Assembly (NCBI GenBank): GCA_018607905.1
Contig: JABBAP010000022.1
Location: 1 to 58,239, forward strand
Reading direction: 5' to 3'
Length of the DNA stretch: 58,239 nucleotides
Source of the DNA: Paracoccaceae bacterium
GTDB lineage: Bacteria > Pseudomonadota > Alphaproteobacteria > Rhodobacterales > Rhodobacteraceae
The translations under genes and the position numbers were made by a program. Below the pieces are notes generated by a model that made no database searches, had not been told where the DNA came from, and was given only the letters and a program-made list of their open reading frames with translations. Shown in pieces: positions 9,477 through 18,829 of this stretch. The stretch's first letter is position 1. Each line of letters opens with the position of its first letter.

Positions 9477-10522
9477 CGATTTTTGCGGGCTTGTTTCATT
9501 TTTGCGGCGCGAAGTTCGATGTTGGGATTTAGTGCGAGCAAGGCCGAGCGGAGCAAAAATAGCGGAACTGAACCGCGTGATCCTTTTTCAGGCCATAGGG
9601 AGCGTTCTGCGCGAATTAGCCGTGGTTCTTGATCGTTGGGCAAGTGGGCTTTGTCTTTCGCTAACCGCGCGATCAAGCCCATAATGTTAAAGTCATGCAG
9701 GATAAGGTCTCGCGTCTTGGCTAGTGTATCTTTGCGCTGATCCGAGAGGTTATCTTTGCGGGCCTGCATCATCGCATTGATTGCCGCGTCGGGTTCGTCA
9801 AGATTTATCGGAACAATGCTGTCAGCGGGCAGTTCGTCTTGGACGTTTACGCAGCCTGCATAAAATGGCAGCGCCCAGCACAGGAGTGGATCAGAAAGCT
9901 TTTCCGTCCAGCTGTATTTGCCCGCGCCGTTTTCGAGCGCGAGGTGGTATTTATGGGGCAGCATCGCATCCATTTTGTCGGCAATCGGTTTGTGTCCACG
10001 TCCATATAGCGCGATGTGATCGGGAATTTTTTCTTTTAATATTTCAATGAAGGCGAGCCGTTTACGGTGATATTCAGTGCTGGCTTTCGTGGACGTAACG
10101 ATTGAAATTTTGTCGTCTTTTGGTGGGGATTGCAACGCTTTGAAGTGGTCATACCCAAGAGCGGCATCGAGGTTTTCAAAATCCACACCAACAAACCAAA
10201 TGGAACAATAATTGTGATCAATTCGCTGTGTCGTGAGTTGTTTTTCGCCCGGCGCAATGACGGTGCCGAATTGATTGAGGAATGCCGCTGAATAGGGATG
10301 AATATCTTCGGGCTCACCCGCAAGAAAAATCGTACGCATTTTGGGGAGCGTCGTCGGGATCGACCAAGAGGCACGGGTGTAGACCACTAGCATGTCTGCA
10401 TTTTGATCGATGTCTAGGCCAATTGTAAAACGTACGCCTTCAAGCTCGGGCCGCTTGCTTGGCGTTTGCTTAAGCCAAAGGCGGAGATCAATGTCCGTGA
10501 AAATATGTACGTGGAGGGTCAT
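9473..10522 (-). CDS. Glycosyltransferase family 10 (alpha-1,3/4-fucosyltransferase-like)
   Basis: A 349-residue protein whose central block YHLALENGAGKYSWTEKLSD (about residues 192-211) and the following ALPFYAGCVN match the GT10 signature FxxxxENS..dYvTEKl..aL..g.vPv. A preceding SIVTSTKASTEYHRKRL segment is also family-like. No transmembrane anchor is visible and the C-terminus is basic, as in Helicobacter FucTs. The likely donor is GDP-L-fucose, or the 3,6-dideoxy analogue made by the adjacent colD route. It overlaps the upstream small membrane gene by 4 bases. Confidence 0.8.
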   Translation of the reverse strand: MTLHVHIFTDIDLRLWLKQTPSKRPELEGVRFTIGLDIDQNADMLVVYTRASWSIPTTLPKMRTIFLAGEPEDIHPYSAAFLNQFGTVIAPGEKQLTTQRIDHNYCSIWFVGVDFENLDAALGYDHFKALQSPPKDDKISIVTSTKASTEYHRKRLAFIEILKEKIPDHIALYGRGHKPIADKMDAMLPHKYHLALENGAGKYSWTEKLSDPLLCWALPFYAGCVNVQDELPADSIVPINLDEPDAAINAMMQARKDNLSDQRKDTLAKTRDLILHDFNIMGLIARLAKDKAHLPNDQEPRLIRAERSLWPEKGSRGSVPLFLLRSALLALNPNIELRAAKMKQARKNR

Positions 10523-10764
10523 TTTCTTGCGTCCTGAATATCGGTTCGGATATCTTTCCTAAATTCTTTGAATTCTTGCTGCACTGCCTTTTTGATGCTG
10601 TCCAGTGCAATGATCAGTAAGGGAGCGGTAAATGCTCCGAGGCCTGAAAAAATGAGGACGACGGGGCCAATTTCTCCTAGGTTCGAAGTTGGGATAATTG
10701 CGCTTGCTGACAGGGTCGATGCGACGATGAGCAATGCAGCCTTTTTACGCGTGAAGAAGATCAT
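10519..10764 (-). CDS. Small two-helix membrane protein of unknown function
   Basis: An 81-residue protein with two hydrophobic stretches (about residues 8-25 and 32-52) and a charged tail rich in K, E, D and R (about 57-81). I do not recognise a family. Its stop overlaps the GT10 start as ATGA, so the two are probably co-translated. It could anchor or position that enzyme at the membrane, but this is only inferred from the overlap. Confidence 0.6.
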   Translation of the reverse strand: MIFFTRKKAALLIVASTLSASAIIPTSNLGEIGPVVLIFSGLGAFTAPLLIIALDSIKKAVQQEFKEFRKDIRTDIQDARK

Positions 10765-10816
10765 GGGAGATTGTTAGTCTTTGGTGGGCTTGGGGGCAAA
10801 CACAACCGCATGGATC

Positions 10817-10849
10817 GAAAAAAGGCCCCGCGTTTCTGCGAGGCCTTTC
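10817..10849 (-). terminator. Rho-independent terminator of pnp
   Basis: Read leftwards, the strand gives AAAGGCCTCGC, a short loop and GCGGGGCC, followed by a run of T opposite the A tract at 10818-10823. It lies 22 bases after the pnp stop. Confidence 0.8.
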
Positions 10850-10871
10850 TGATTTTTCTATTTGAAAAGAT

Positions 10872-12995
10872 TTACTCTTCGCCAGCGATTTCTTCGCCAG
10901 TTTCTTGGTTTACAACCTTCATGGACAGGCGAACCTTACCACGATCATCAAAGCCCATGAGCTTAACCTTCACGGATTGACCTTCAGAGACAACGTCTTT
11001 GGGGTGGCTTACGCGCTCGTTGGCCATTTGGGATACGTGTACAAGACCGTCCCGTTTGCCAAAGAAGTTTACGAATGCGCCGAAATCCATAACCTTCACA
11101 ACAGTACCTGTGTAGATTGTACCTTCTTCTGGTTCTGCCGCGATGGACATGATCATTTCGCGGGCAGCTTCGATTTGTGCGCCGTTGGAAGATGCGATCT
11201 TGATCACGCCGTCGTCGTTGATATCGACTTTTGCGCCAGATGTTTCAACGATTTCACGGATCACTTTACCACCGGAACCGATCACTTCGCGGATTTTTTC
11301 CGGGTTGATCTGGATGGTTTCAATGCGCGGTGCATGCTCAGAGAAGGAACCAGTCTCGGACAAGGCTTTGTTCATTTCTTCAAGGATGTGCAGACGGCCG
11401 TCTTTGGCTTGGTCGAGCGCTTTTTCCATGATCTCGGTGGTGATGCCAGCAACTTTGATGTCCATTTGCAGGGACGTGATGCCGTTTTCTGTACCAGCCA
11501 CTTTGAAGTCCATGTCGCCGAGGTGATCTTCGTCGCCGAGGATGTCTGTCAGCACGGCGTATTTGCCGTCGTCTTCAAGGATCAAGCCCATCGCGACACC
11601 AGCAACCGGTGCTTTGAGTGGAACGCCAGCGTCCATCATGGACAAGGAACCACCACAAACAGATGCCATTGAAGAGGAGCCGTTGGATTCTGTGATCTCG
11701 GACACAACGCGAATTGTGTACGGGAAATCAGTTGGAGCAGGTAGAACGGCTTGCAATGCGCGCCATGCCAATTTGCCGTGACCAATTTCGCGACGACCTG
11801 GGCCAAAGTTACGGCCCGTTTCACCAACAGAATAGGGAGGGAAGTTATAGTGCAGCAGGAAGTTCGAGCGGAACATGCCTTGCAACGAGTCGATCATCTG
11901 CTCGTCGTCGCCTGTGCCCAAAGTTACAACAGCCAACGCCTGAGTTTCGCCGCGTGTGAACAAGGCGGAACCGTGTGTCCGTGGCAGAAGGCCAGTTTCA
12001 CCAACGATTGCGCGAACAGTTGAAAGATCACGACCGTCGATGCGTTTGCCAGTGTTGACGATGTCACCACGAACAACCGAGCTTTCCAGCTTTTTCATGG
12101 CTGTGGACAAGTTTGTGTCTTCGAGTTCTTCTTCGGACAGGCCTGCTTTGATCACATCACGAGCAGCAGAGATCGCAGTTGTGCGTTCCTGTTTGTCTGT
12201 GTTGCCAAACGCTGCGCGCATGTCTTTTTCGCCAAGCGCGGTGATTTTTGCCAAGATTTCTGAGTAGTCAGGTGCTTGGAAGTCAAACGGCTCGTTTGCA
12301 CAATCTTCGGCCATGTCGATGATCAGGTCGATCACTGGTTGAATCGCTTTGTGTGCAAATTGAACAGCGCCGAGCATTTCTGCTTCGGAGAGTTCGTATG
12401 CTTCGGATTCAACCATCATAACAGCGTCTTTTGTACCAGCGACAACAAGGTCGAGGCGCTGTTCAGGATTGTTACGCAGTTCATGCATGTCGTCCACGGA
12501 TGGGTTCAACACGTATTCACCGTTAACGTAGCCAACACGACAGTTGGCGATTGGGCCCATGAAAGGAGCGCCAGACAGTGTAAGCGCAGCAGATGCGGCG
12601 ATCATTGCAACCATGTCTGGGTCATTTTCCAGATCGTGGGACAATACTGTCAATGTAACCTGTGTTTCGTGTTTAAAGCCCGGAACAAACAGAGGGCGGA
12701 TCGGACGGTCGATCAAGCGTGCTGTCAGTGTTTCTTTTTCTGTTGGGCGTGCTTCACGCTTAAAGAAACCACCTGGGATTTTACCCGCAGCGTAATATTT
12801 TTCTTGGTAGTTTACGGTCAGCGGGAAGAAATCCAGCCCCGGTTTTGGTTTTTTGTCGAAAACGACGGCACACAAGACAGATGTTTCACCCAAAGTGGCG
12901 ATGACTGTGCTGTCTGCTTGGCGGGCGATTTTGCCCGTTTCCAGAGTGAGCGTTTCACCGCCCCATTCGATTGATTTTTTGACTACGTCAAACAT
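10872..12995 (-). CDS. pnp: Polyribonucleotide nucleotidyltransferase (PNPase)
   Basis: A 707-residue 3'-5' phosphorolytic exoribonuclease of the RNA degradosome. Domain order is RNase PH-like 1 (about 10-140), the helical linker, RNase PH-like 2 (about 310-540, with the [15 protein letters not shown] block), KH (about 555-615, with [13 protein letters not shown]) and S1 (about 622-695, beginning [18 protein letters not shown]). Length is canonical. It starts at ATG 12995. The 189 bases upstream up to the MFS stop carry no other gene and must hold its promoter. It is separated from rpsO by the MFS and ilvA genes. Confidence 0.98.
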   Translation of the reverse strand: MFDVVKKSIEWGGETLTLETGKIARQADSTVIATLGETSVLCAVVFDKKPKPGLDFFPLTVNYQEKYYAAGKIPGGFFKREARPTEKETLTARLIDRPIRPLFVPGFKHETQVTLTVLSHDLENDPDMVAMIAASAALTLSGAPFMGPIANCRVGYVNGEYVLNPSVDDMHELRNNPEQRLDLVVAGTKDAVMMVESEAYELSEAEMLGAVQFAHKAIQPVIDLIIDMAEDCANEPFDFQAPDYSEILAKITALGEKDMRAAFGNTDKQERTTAISAARDVIKAGLSEEELEDTNLSTAMKKLESSVVRGDIVNTGKRIDGRDLSTVRAIVGETGLLPRTHGSALFTRGETQALAVVTLGTGDDEQMIDSLQGMFRSNFLLHYNFPPYSVGETGRNFGPGRREIGHGKLAWRALQAVLPAPTDFPYTIRVVSEITESNGSSSMASVCGGSLSMMDAGVPLKAPVAGVAMGLILEDDGKYAVLTDILGDEDHLGDMDFKVAGTENGITSLQMDIKVAGITTEIMEKALDQAKDGRLHILEEMNKALSETGSFSEHAPRIETIQINPEKIREVIGSGGKVIREIVETSGAKVDINDDGVIKIASSNGAQIEAAREMIMSIAAEPEEGTIYTGTVVKVMDFGAFVNFFGKRDGLVHVSQMANERVSHPKDVVSEGQSVKVKLMGFDDRGKVRLSMKVVNQETGEEIAGEE

Positions 12996-13184
12996 ACTTT
13001 TTCCATTCTAGGCTAAGGGGCCTTCCCGTTAGCCATGTTGTGTATCGGACGCCATATTGCGTCCCGCCCCGTATCATCGTTTGCGGTGGTGGGGCCATAA
13101 CACCGCATTTCAGATGACGCGCGTTTACAGGAGGTTGTGTAGAAAGGGAAGTGGGTCGTAATAAACTGGGCCAATGTGGCGCAA

Positions 13185-14414
13185 TCAGGATGTGTATTGC
13201 GGATTTTGGGCAGACGGCATGAAGGCATAGATTACAGAGGGGATCAAAATCAACAGTGCCATGCTGCCAAATGCGATTTGGTAACTGGATTCTGCGTCCA
13301 GAGTATTGGTGGATTGAATGATGATACCAAAGAGGATTTGGAACGTCGGGATCGCGGCGACCGCGATGATTGTATAAAGGCTGGAAGCGCGACCAATAGC
13401 GGCGTCTGGTACCACGTCGCGAAGTTGAGCGATGAGTGGAACGTAGAATTGTTGGGAAAAGATCATCATAAACAGAAGGGCGGCGGCGGGATAAAGCGGG
13501 AGGTCATTTGTGAAGGTGATAATGAGCAGGCAAATGATAGAAATGAGTGATGCAGTGAGAATGACAGTGTAACGCGAAATGCTGGAATATCGGTCGATAA
13601 GGCCAAAAACCGTGCCTGATGTCATCGTAGCGCAGAAGAACAACATTTGGAACAGTCCCGTGTCATTGAGCGAGAGGCCGTGGACTGCTTTGAAGTAGGG
13701 ACCGCCCCAGAGGCCTGTTATGCAGGTGATTGGCGCCCATGTCACGAACGCCATCAGAAGGATCGGGTGTAAGTTTTTGTCGCTAAGGAGATTGAGGAAG
13801 CTGATGTGTGTTTTGGGCGTATTGGGTTTTTCAGCGGGTTCTTTTTGGGCGGTGGCGAAGATTACGAGCGCGAGAACTGATGTGAAGATGGCCAAGCCGA
13901 TGTACACGTTAGTCCAGCCAAAACGGTTGATGACAAAAGCGAGAGGGTAGGTCGCGAACAGCCCGCCGACCCCGCCAAGCGTGACCATTAGCCCGTTGAG
14001 AAAGCCGAATTGGTTCGCAGGGAAGTTGCGCGCCAGCAGCATGTACATGCCGACGCCGCCGACAGACAGGCCTGCACCAAGGACAATGCGTGCGATGATT
14101 AGGCCGATAAAGGAGTTGGCGTAGATGCAGGTAAGCGTGCCTAGGGCTAGGATCAGCAGGAATGCACTGATTATTAAGCGCGGGCCGTATTTATCAAGCA
14201 ACGTGCCGATAAAACCCTGTGCGACGATGTTGACGATGAAAATGACCGAAATTACAAAGCCGAGCTGATCCGCGCTTAGGGCGAATTGTTCTTGCCAGAC
14301 TGGGGCAACGATCGCGCCTGCTGCGCGGTGAAACTGGCCCATTCCAAACAGAAACACGCATGTCGTGAGAACGACCAGAGATTGTAGGCTGAGGAGGGTG
14401 CGATTAGTGGGCAT
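13185..14414 (-). CDS. Major facilitator superfamily transporter
   Basis: A 409-residue MFS protein with about 12 hydrophobic segments. The loop 2-3 motif appears as GTLLDKYGPRL (near 70) and a central cytoplasmic loop follows about residue 195 (KEPAEKPNTPKTH). It resembles the nitrate/sugar-acid type of MFS only in general layout, and the substrate cannot be called. It is divergent from ilvA across 89 bases and reads towards pnp. Confidence 0.8.
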   Translation of the reverse strand: MPTNRTLLSLQSLVVLTTCVFLFGMGQFHRAAGAIVAPVWQEQFALSADQLGFVISVIFIVNIVAQGFIGTLLDKYGPRLIISAFLLILALGTLTCIYANSFIGLIIARIVLGAGLSVGGVGMYMLLARNFPANQFGFLNGLMVTLGGVGGLFATYPLAFVINRFGWTNVYIGLAIFTSVLALVIFATAQKEPAEKPNTPKTHISFLNLLSDKNLHPILLMAFVTWAPITCITGLWGGPYFKAVHGLSLNDTGLFQMLFFCATMTSGTVFGLIDRYSSISRYTVILTASLISIICLLIITFTNDLPLYPAAALLFMMIFSQQFYVPLIAQLRDVVPDAAIGRASSLYTIIAVAAIPTFQILFGIIIQSTNTLDAESSYQIAFGSMALLILIPSVIYAFMPSAQNPQYTS

Positions 14415-14503
14415 TCGGGTAGGGTATCTGTGGATTTGAGGGCATGCAATGCGGGTTTGCCTAGGATGATAGATGCGTTAGGTCTGGGTGAAATTCAAAA
14501 AAC

Positions 14504-15757
14504 GTGGATCAAATTGTGACAGATTTTCAGGACAAAACGGCGAAAGCAACTGGGGCGATGCGAACATTGTTTGAAATGACGCCGTTGCAGCGAAACGATC
14601 ATCTTTCCCAAAGGTTTGATGCGGATATTTGGCTGAAGCGCGAAGATTTATCGCCCGTGCGATCTTACAAAATTCGCGGCGCGTTCAATGCGATTAGCAA
14701 AGTTTTGGCCACGCGGGCTGATCAGCAATTGTTTGTTTGTGCCAGCGCGGGAAATCATGCGCAGGGCGTGGCATTTGTGTGCAAACATTTCGGAGTGAAG
14801 GGCGTGATTTACATGCCTGTGACGACACCACAGCAAAAGATCATGAAGACGAAGATGTTTGGTGGCGATCAGATTGAGGTGGTTCTGATCGGGGATTTCT
14901 TTGATGATACGCTGGCAGCGGCACAGGCGTATTGCGCGGCTGAGGGCGGCCATTTCTTGTCGCCCTTTGACGATATCGATGTGATTGAGGGGCAATCCTC
15001 GGTTGCGATGGAGATTGCTGAGCAGTTGGGTAAAACGCCTGAGGTGATTGTATTGCCAGTTGGAGGGGGCGGGTTGTCAGCTGGAGTTGTTTCGTACTTT
15101 GGTTTGGATGCGTTAGAGTATGTGTTTGTAGAACCCAAAGGCGGGATGAGTTTGGCGGCGGCCGTTGAAAACAAGGGGCCGCTTACGTTGGGAATTGTCG
15201 ACAACTTTGTGGATGGCGCTGCCGTTGCGCGGATCGGTAGCCGTAATTTTGCGGTCTTGAAGGACGTGCAATCAAACCAAATAAAAGCGATTCCAGAGGA
15301 CCGATTATGTTCAACCATGATTGAAATGTTGAATGTCGAGGGGATCGTTCTGGAACCTGCTGGCGCTTTATCCATTGATGTTTTGGGTGATATTGCTGAC
15401 CAAATCAAAGGCAAGACAGTTGTTTGCGTTTCGTCGGGCGGGAATTTCGATTTCGAACGACTGCCAGAAGTGAAGGAACGGGCGCAGCGTTATTTAGGAC
15501 TGAAGAAGTATTTCATTCTGAGATTGCCACAACGGCCTGGTGCACTGAAAGATTTTCTTGGGATGCTGAGTGAGAGCGACGACATTTCGAGGTTTGAATA
15601 TTTGAAAAAATCTTCGCGAAATTTTGGGACAGTGCTGATTGGGATTGAAACCGATGATCGAGCTAATTTTGATCAGTTGGTGATGCGAACGGCCAAGGCG
15701 GGGTTCGCATTGCGCGATATCACCGATGACACGGCGATTGCGGAATTCCTCGTTTGA
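14504..15757 (+). CDS. ilvA: Threonine ammonia-lyase (threonine dehydratase)
   Basis: A 417-residue PLP enzyme deaminating L-threonine to 2-oxobutyrate, the first step to isoleucine. The PLP lysine is K56 in SYKIRGA, the PLP phosphate loop is GGGGLSAG, and a single C-terminal ACT-like regulatory domain (about 335-417, FILRLPQRPGALKDFL) fits the shorter IlvA type. The start is uncertain: GTG 14504 and GTG 14516 are both in frame and neither has a convincing ribosome site. It is divergent from the MFS gene and its 3' end faces rpsO. Confidence 0.93.
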   Translation: MDQIVTDFQDKTAKATGAMRTLFEMTPLQRNDHLSQRFDADIWLKREDLSPVRSYKIRGAFNAISKVLATRADQQLFVCASAGNHAQGVAFVCKHFGVKGVIYMPVTTPQQKIMKTKMFGGDQIEVVLIGDFFDDTLAAAQAYCAAEGGHFLSPFDDIDVIEGQSSVAMEIAEQLGKTPEVIVLPVGGGGLSAGVVSYFGLDALEYVFVEPKGGMSLAAAVENKGPLTLGIVDNFVDGAAVARIGSRNFAVLKDVQSNQIKAIPEDRLCSTMIEMLNVEGIVLEPAGALSIDVLGDIADQIKGKTVVCVSSGGNFDFERLPEVKERAQRYLGLKKYFILRLPQRPGALKDFLGMLSESDDISRFEYLKKSSRNFGTVLIGIETDDRANFDQLVMRTAKAGFALRDITDDTAIAEFLV

Positions 15758-15760
15758 ACG

Positions 15761-15793
15761 AAAAAGCGCCCGTGCTTTGCAGGACGGGCGCTT
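15761..15793 (-). terminator. Terminator between ilvA and rpsO
   Basis: A 9-bp perfect stem AGCGCCCGT (15765-15773) / ACGGGCGCT (15784-15792). On the minus strand it is followed by five T, so it ends rpsO. On the plus strand it may also block ilvA read-through, but the T tract is weak there. Confidence 0.85.
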
Positions 15794-15835
15794 AATTCTT
15801 ACCAGCAAGCCTTTCAAAAAGGCCTAAACTTGGAT

Positions 15836-16105
15836 TTAGCGGCGAATGCCGAGGCGTTTGATCAGGTCCTGATAGCGCGCATCGTCTTTTGCCTTTGTGT
15901 AGTCCAACAACTTACGACGCAGGGCAACCATCTTCAAAAGACCACGACGACCGTGGTTGTCTTTTTTGTGGGTTTTAAAGTGCTCTGTCAGCGTAGAGAT
16001 GCGGGATGTCAGGATAGCAACCTGTACTTCAGGGGAACCAGTGTCGCCCTCTTTGGTTGCGTATTCTTTCATCAATTGAGCTTTAAGCTCTGGAGTAATC
16101 GACAT
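15836..16105 (-). CDS. rpsO: 30S ribosomal protein S15
   Basis: An 89-residue S15, start [15 protein letters not shown], with the 16S rRNA-binding blocks [17 protein letters not shown] and [12 protein letters not shown]. Canonical length. GGAG lies 6 bases before the ATG on the minus strand. In many proteobacteria rpsO lies directly upstream of pnp. Here an oppositely oriented ilvA and an MFS gene lie between them, and a terminator closes rpsO. Confidence 0.98.
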   Translation of the reverse strand: MSITPELKAQLMKEYATKEGDTGSPEVQVAILTSRISTLTEHFKTHKKDNHGRRGLLKMVALRRKLLDYTKAKDDARYQDLIKRLGIRR

Positions 16106-16398
16106 CGGGGTCTCCTTTATCAGTTAAAGGGTTATGGCGCAGGCCGGGATGTCGTCCAGCAAGGCCCGTGGAGTATCCGCAATTAGGCGGATGGGGGTCT
16201 TTAGGCGCAATTGAGAGGAAAGGGAAGAGAAAATTCGGTGAATTGCGATGCCCCATAAATAGACGTTGTATTAACCATGATGAAGATAACTTTGGAAGTT
16301 AACCATTTGTTTCTGTTATCCGCATACCTAAATAGTTCGAGTAAATGGGGCGCTACTAGCAAGATTTGGTTTCAAAGCTACGCTTAGAGGATGTGATT
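16106..16398. other. Intergenic region between rpsO and the RTX gene
   Basis: 293 bases holding the divergent promoters of rpsO and the RTX-like gene. TTAACCAT occurs twice (about 16271 and 16299). The 7-mers GCCCCAT near 16250 and ATGGGGC near 16345 form a distant inverted pair. No RNA gene or convincing ORF is seen. Confidence 0.4.
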
Positions 16399-17286
16399 AT
16401 GTTAGAGATTTTGATCCTTTCAATACTAGGGTTTGCAGGCACTGCGATTGGCGGATTAGTCACTTCAGATGATGAGGGTAACGCTGCTGTTGATGAAGAA
16501 GATGCTGGCTCTGACGCCGCAGACGATCTGAGCGGTGATCTTTTGTTGGAGACGCTAGAAACTGAAATCCCAATTGATCCTGTTGTCGGCGAGCAAGTGG
16601 GTGTTGATGTGCTGATTGGTAGCGACCAAGACGATGTGTTGACGGATTGGACCGGAAGCAACGAGATGTATGGCGGTGACGGCGATGACACGTTGCAAGG
16701 AGGGTTTGACGTTGGCGAACTTAGCGAGCTGCACGGTGATGCTGGGAACGACGTGATCACAGATGGTGCATCCGATGCGATCATCTTTGGCGGTGAAGGT
16801 GATGATAGTATTGTTTCAGGCCACGGTGTCTCTGATATTTATGGCGGCGCGGGTGATGATGCAATTAGTACTGGGATAGACACGGATGTGATTCATGGTG
16901 ATGCTGGGAATGATACGATTACGGCAATTGGTACCGATACTGAAGGCGAAGTTGACGAAGTTTACGGCGGTGAGGGCGATGACACGTTGCAAATACGTGG
17001 CGCGACAGAAGCTTACGGTGGTGAAGGTGCGGACACATTTACAGGCTATTTCAATACCTGGGTAGATGAAGCGCCGACCGTGTTGGATTATAACGCCGCT
17101 GAGGACCAGCTAGAGGTGGATATTTACGCTCACGAAGGTGTCCAAGAATTAGACGATTTTGACATCAATGTTCAAGATTTTGAAGATGGTAGCGGCGCGT
17201 CGATTTACGTCGATGGAATCGAAGTGATGCGCATTCCAGGAGCGCAAGGTTTGGACCTAGCGGATGTGCAGTTGAACCTAGTTTAA
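16399..17286 (+). CDS. RTX-type calcium-binding repeat protein with N-terminal membrane segment
   Basis: A 295-residue, strongly acidic protein. It opens with a hydrophobic stretch (MLEILILSILGFAGTAIGGL), then an acidic linker, then about seven GGxGxD-type nonapeptide repeats between residues 85 and 220 (for example GGDGDDTLQGG, GGEGDDSIVSG, GGEGDDTLQIR). Such repeats fold as a calcium-bound beta-roll and usually mark type I secretion substrates, yet no ABC/HlyD/TolC genes are nearby. The N-terminal segment suggests anchoring, as known for roseobacter RTX proteins. Start ATG 16399 has AGAGGA 7 bases upstream; the longer TTG start at 16366 is less likely. Confidence 0.85.
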   Translation: MLEILILSILGFAGTAIGGLVTSDDEGNAAVDEEDAGSDAADDLSGDLLLETLETEIPIDPVVGEQVGVDVLIGSDQDDVLTDWTGSNEMYGGDGDDTLQGGFDVGELSELHGDAGNDVITDGASDAIIFGGEGDDSIVSGHGVSDIYGGAGDDAISTGIDTDVIHGDAGNDTITAIGTDTEGEVDEVYGGEGDDTLQIRGATEAYGGEGADTFTGYFNTWVDEAPTVLDYNAAEDQLEVDIYAHEGVQELDDFDINVQDFEDGSGASIYVDGIEVMRIPGAQGLDLADVQLNLV

Positions 17287-18143
17287 CGCCCACGCTTCAA
17301 TCCGATAATATTCGAAACAAATAGTGTTGTTAACACGATTGCTCCTCCGATCAGCGCATATTTTCCCGGATTTTCTCCAACGACGTACCAAACTAGTAAG
17401 GGCGCAAGGACAGCCTCGAGAAGGAGAAGAAGCGACACCTCTGATGCTGTGATGTATCGCGGACCCAGTGACATAAGTGCGGTACCCAAAGGGACAAACA
17501 TTGCACCGAGTATGATCAACATGCCCCATTCAAGTTGGGACAATGTTTCAAGTTGAGCAAATGGCAGGCAGATTAGCGCTGTAAGCCCGTAACCAAGCGC
17601 TGTGGCCGGGACCATCGAAACGTCTCTTGCTGAACGTGCCGTTGTGAATGCAAAGGCAAGCGTAGCTGCCGCGCACAAAGCTATCGCATCACCGAACAAG
17701 GACGATTGTCCGCCTGCGTGTGAGCCTGCAGCAATTATTGCAATACCAATGAGTGCAAAAGACGTCGTCCAAATCATACGGGGAGAAAACCGTTCGCCAA
17801 GAAATCCCCAACTGGCAAGCGCGGCAAAGACTGGTGACGTGCTGACAATAAAAAGTGCATTGGCGACTGACGTCAAACGTAGGCCGTAGATAAAACAGAA
17901 AGTCGCGATACACAAAAGGAAACCATACTGCAGTCCAGCGCGCCCCAATTTTTGATAGGCGTCAAGGGTTTGCCCACGGTGCTGCATCAGCGTGAACAAG
18001 AAAATCATGACCGCAGCAAGGCCTGAGCGCACAAGAAGAAATGTAAGGCCATCTGTTTCTACCAGCCGGACAACGAGACTGTCCGGAATAACTGCCAAAA
18101 CGCCGACGCTGGTTAGGATCAAACCCTTGGATTGATCTTTCAT
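17283..18143 (-). CDS. EamA/DMT-family transporter
   Basis: A 286-residue inner-membrane protein with about ten hydrophobic segments in two EamA halves. It begins MKDQSKGLILTSVGVLAVIP and has a second-half block LGTALMSLGPRYITASEVSLL typical of the family. These export amino acids or other small metabolites, but the substrate is unknown. It is the last gene of a leftward three-gene operon with GST and CoA-transferase genes, overlapping the GST stop by 4 bases. It meets the RTX gene end to end with a 4-base overlap. Confidence 0.88.
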   Translation of the reverse strand: MKDQSKGLILTSVGVLAVIPDSLVVRLVETDGLTFLLVRSGLAAVMIFLFTLMQHRGQTLDAYQKLGRAGLQYGFLLCIATFCFIYGLRLTSVANALFIVSTSPVFAALASWGFLGERFSPRMIWTTSFALIGIAIIAAGSHAGGQSSLFGDAIALCAAATLAFAFTTARSARDVSMVPATALGYGLTALICLPFAQLETLSQLEWGMLIILGAMFVPLGTALMSLGPRYITASEVSLLLLLEAVLAPLLVWYVVGENPGKYALIGGAIVLTTLFVSNIIGLKRGR

Positions 18144-18829
18144 TTTTGACCAAACAAGATTTTGCGTTCCGCATCGGTGTGGGGACGATTAGGGCGGCTT
18201 TCTTTGCCCAATGATACACCTCTTTGCACGGCAGGACGGTCTTTTATCCGCGCGCGCCATGCGATTACATTTGGAAACTCGTCTAAACTCAATCCCATTG
18301 CTTTGCCGATCAATACCCAAGGCCAGCACATCATGTCAGCAATGGAGTAGTCATCAACGATATAATCCCGGGCCTCTAACCGCCGTTCTAATACGCCCAG
18401 ACACCGTGTGTATTCACCAGCATATCGTTTAGCGGCATACCCATCTTTTTCATTATCAGGGGCATAATTGAAAAAGTGGCTGTGTTGTCCAGCCATTGGG
18501 CCTTGGTTTCCGGTTTGCCAAAACAACCATTCGAGCGTTTCCTTGCGCTTTATCGGATCGTTCGCGACAAATTTCCCAGTTTTTTCCGCTAAATACCACA
18601 TGATTGCGCCGCTTTCAAAAACGCTGACTGGGGCATCGTCCACGTCGTGATCAACAATAGCTGGCATGCGGTTGTTTGGGCTAATCGCAAGGAATTCGGG
18701 TGTAAACTGTTCACCCCTGCCAATGTGCAACATGTGGGTTGTGTAGGGTAAGCCCATTTCCTCAAGCAAGATAGACACTTTCCATCCATTTGGCGTTGGC
18801 CAGAAGTAGAAATCTAAGGGTTTGGTCAT
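18140..18829 (-). CDS. Glutathione S-transferase family protein
   Basis: A 229-residue protein of the YfcG/Ure2-like GST group. It has a thioredoxin-fold N-domain (about 5-88, with FYFWPTPNGWKVSILLEEMG and a cis-Pro block NNRMPAIVD, then ESGAIMWYLAEK) and a helical C-domain ending in a DYSIADMMCWPW block. It has the glutathione-binding E-S pair in VFESGAI. Its start overlaps the CoA-transferase stop. The role may be detoxification or a step in the pathway served by its operon partners. Confidence 0.9.
   Translation of the reverse strand: MTKPLDFYFWPTPNGWKVSILLEEMGLPYTTHMLHIGRGEQFTPEFLAISPNNRMPAIVDHDVDDAPVSVFESGAIMWYLAEKTGKFVANDPIKRKETLEWLFWQTGNQGPMAGQHSHFFNYAPDNEKDGYAAKRYAGEYTRCLGVLERRLEARDYIVDDYSIADMMCWPWVLIGKAMGLSLDEFPNVIAWRARIKDRPAVQRGVSLGKESRPNRPHTDAERKILFGQK

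Noticed and set aside
10905-11672. 255-codon plus-strand frame opposite pnp
   Set aside because: It is antisense to the conserved pnp gene and has His/Cys/Phe-rich shadow composition.
12276-12974. 232-codon plus-strand frame opposite pnp
   Set aside because: Antisense shadow of pnp with atypical composition and no start signal.
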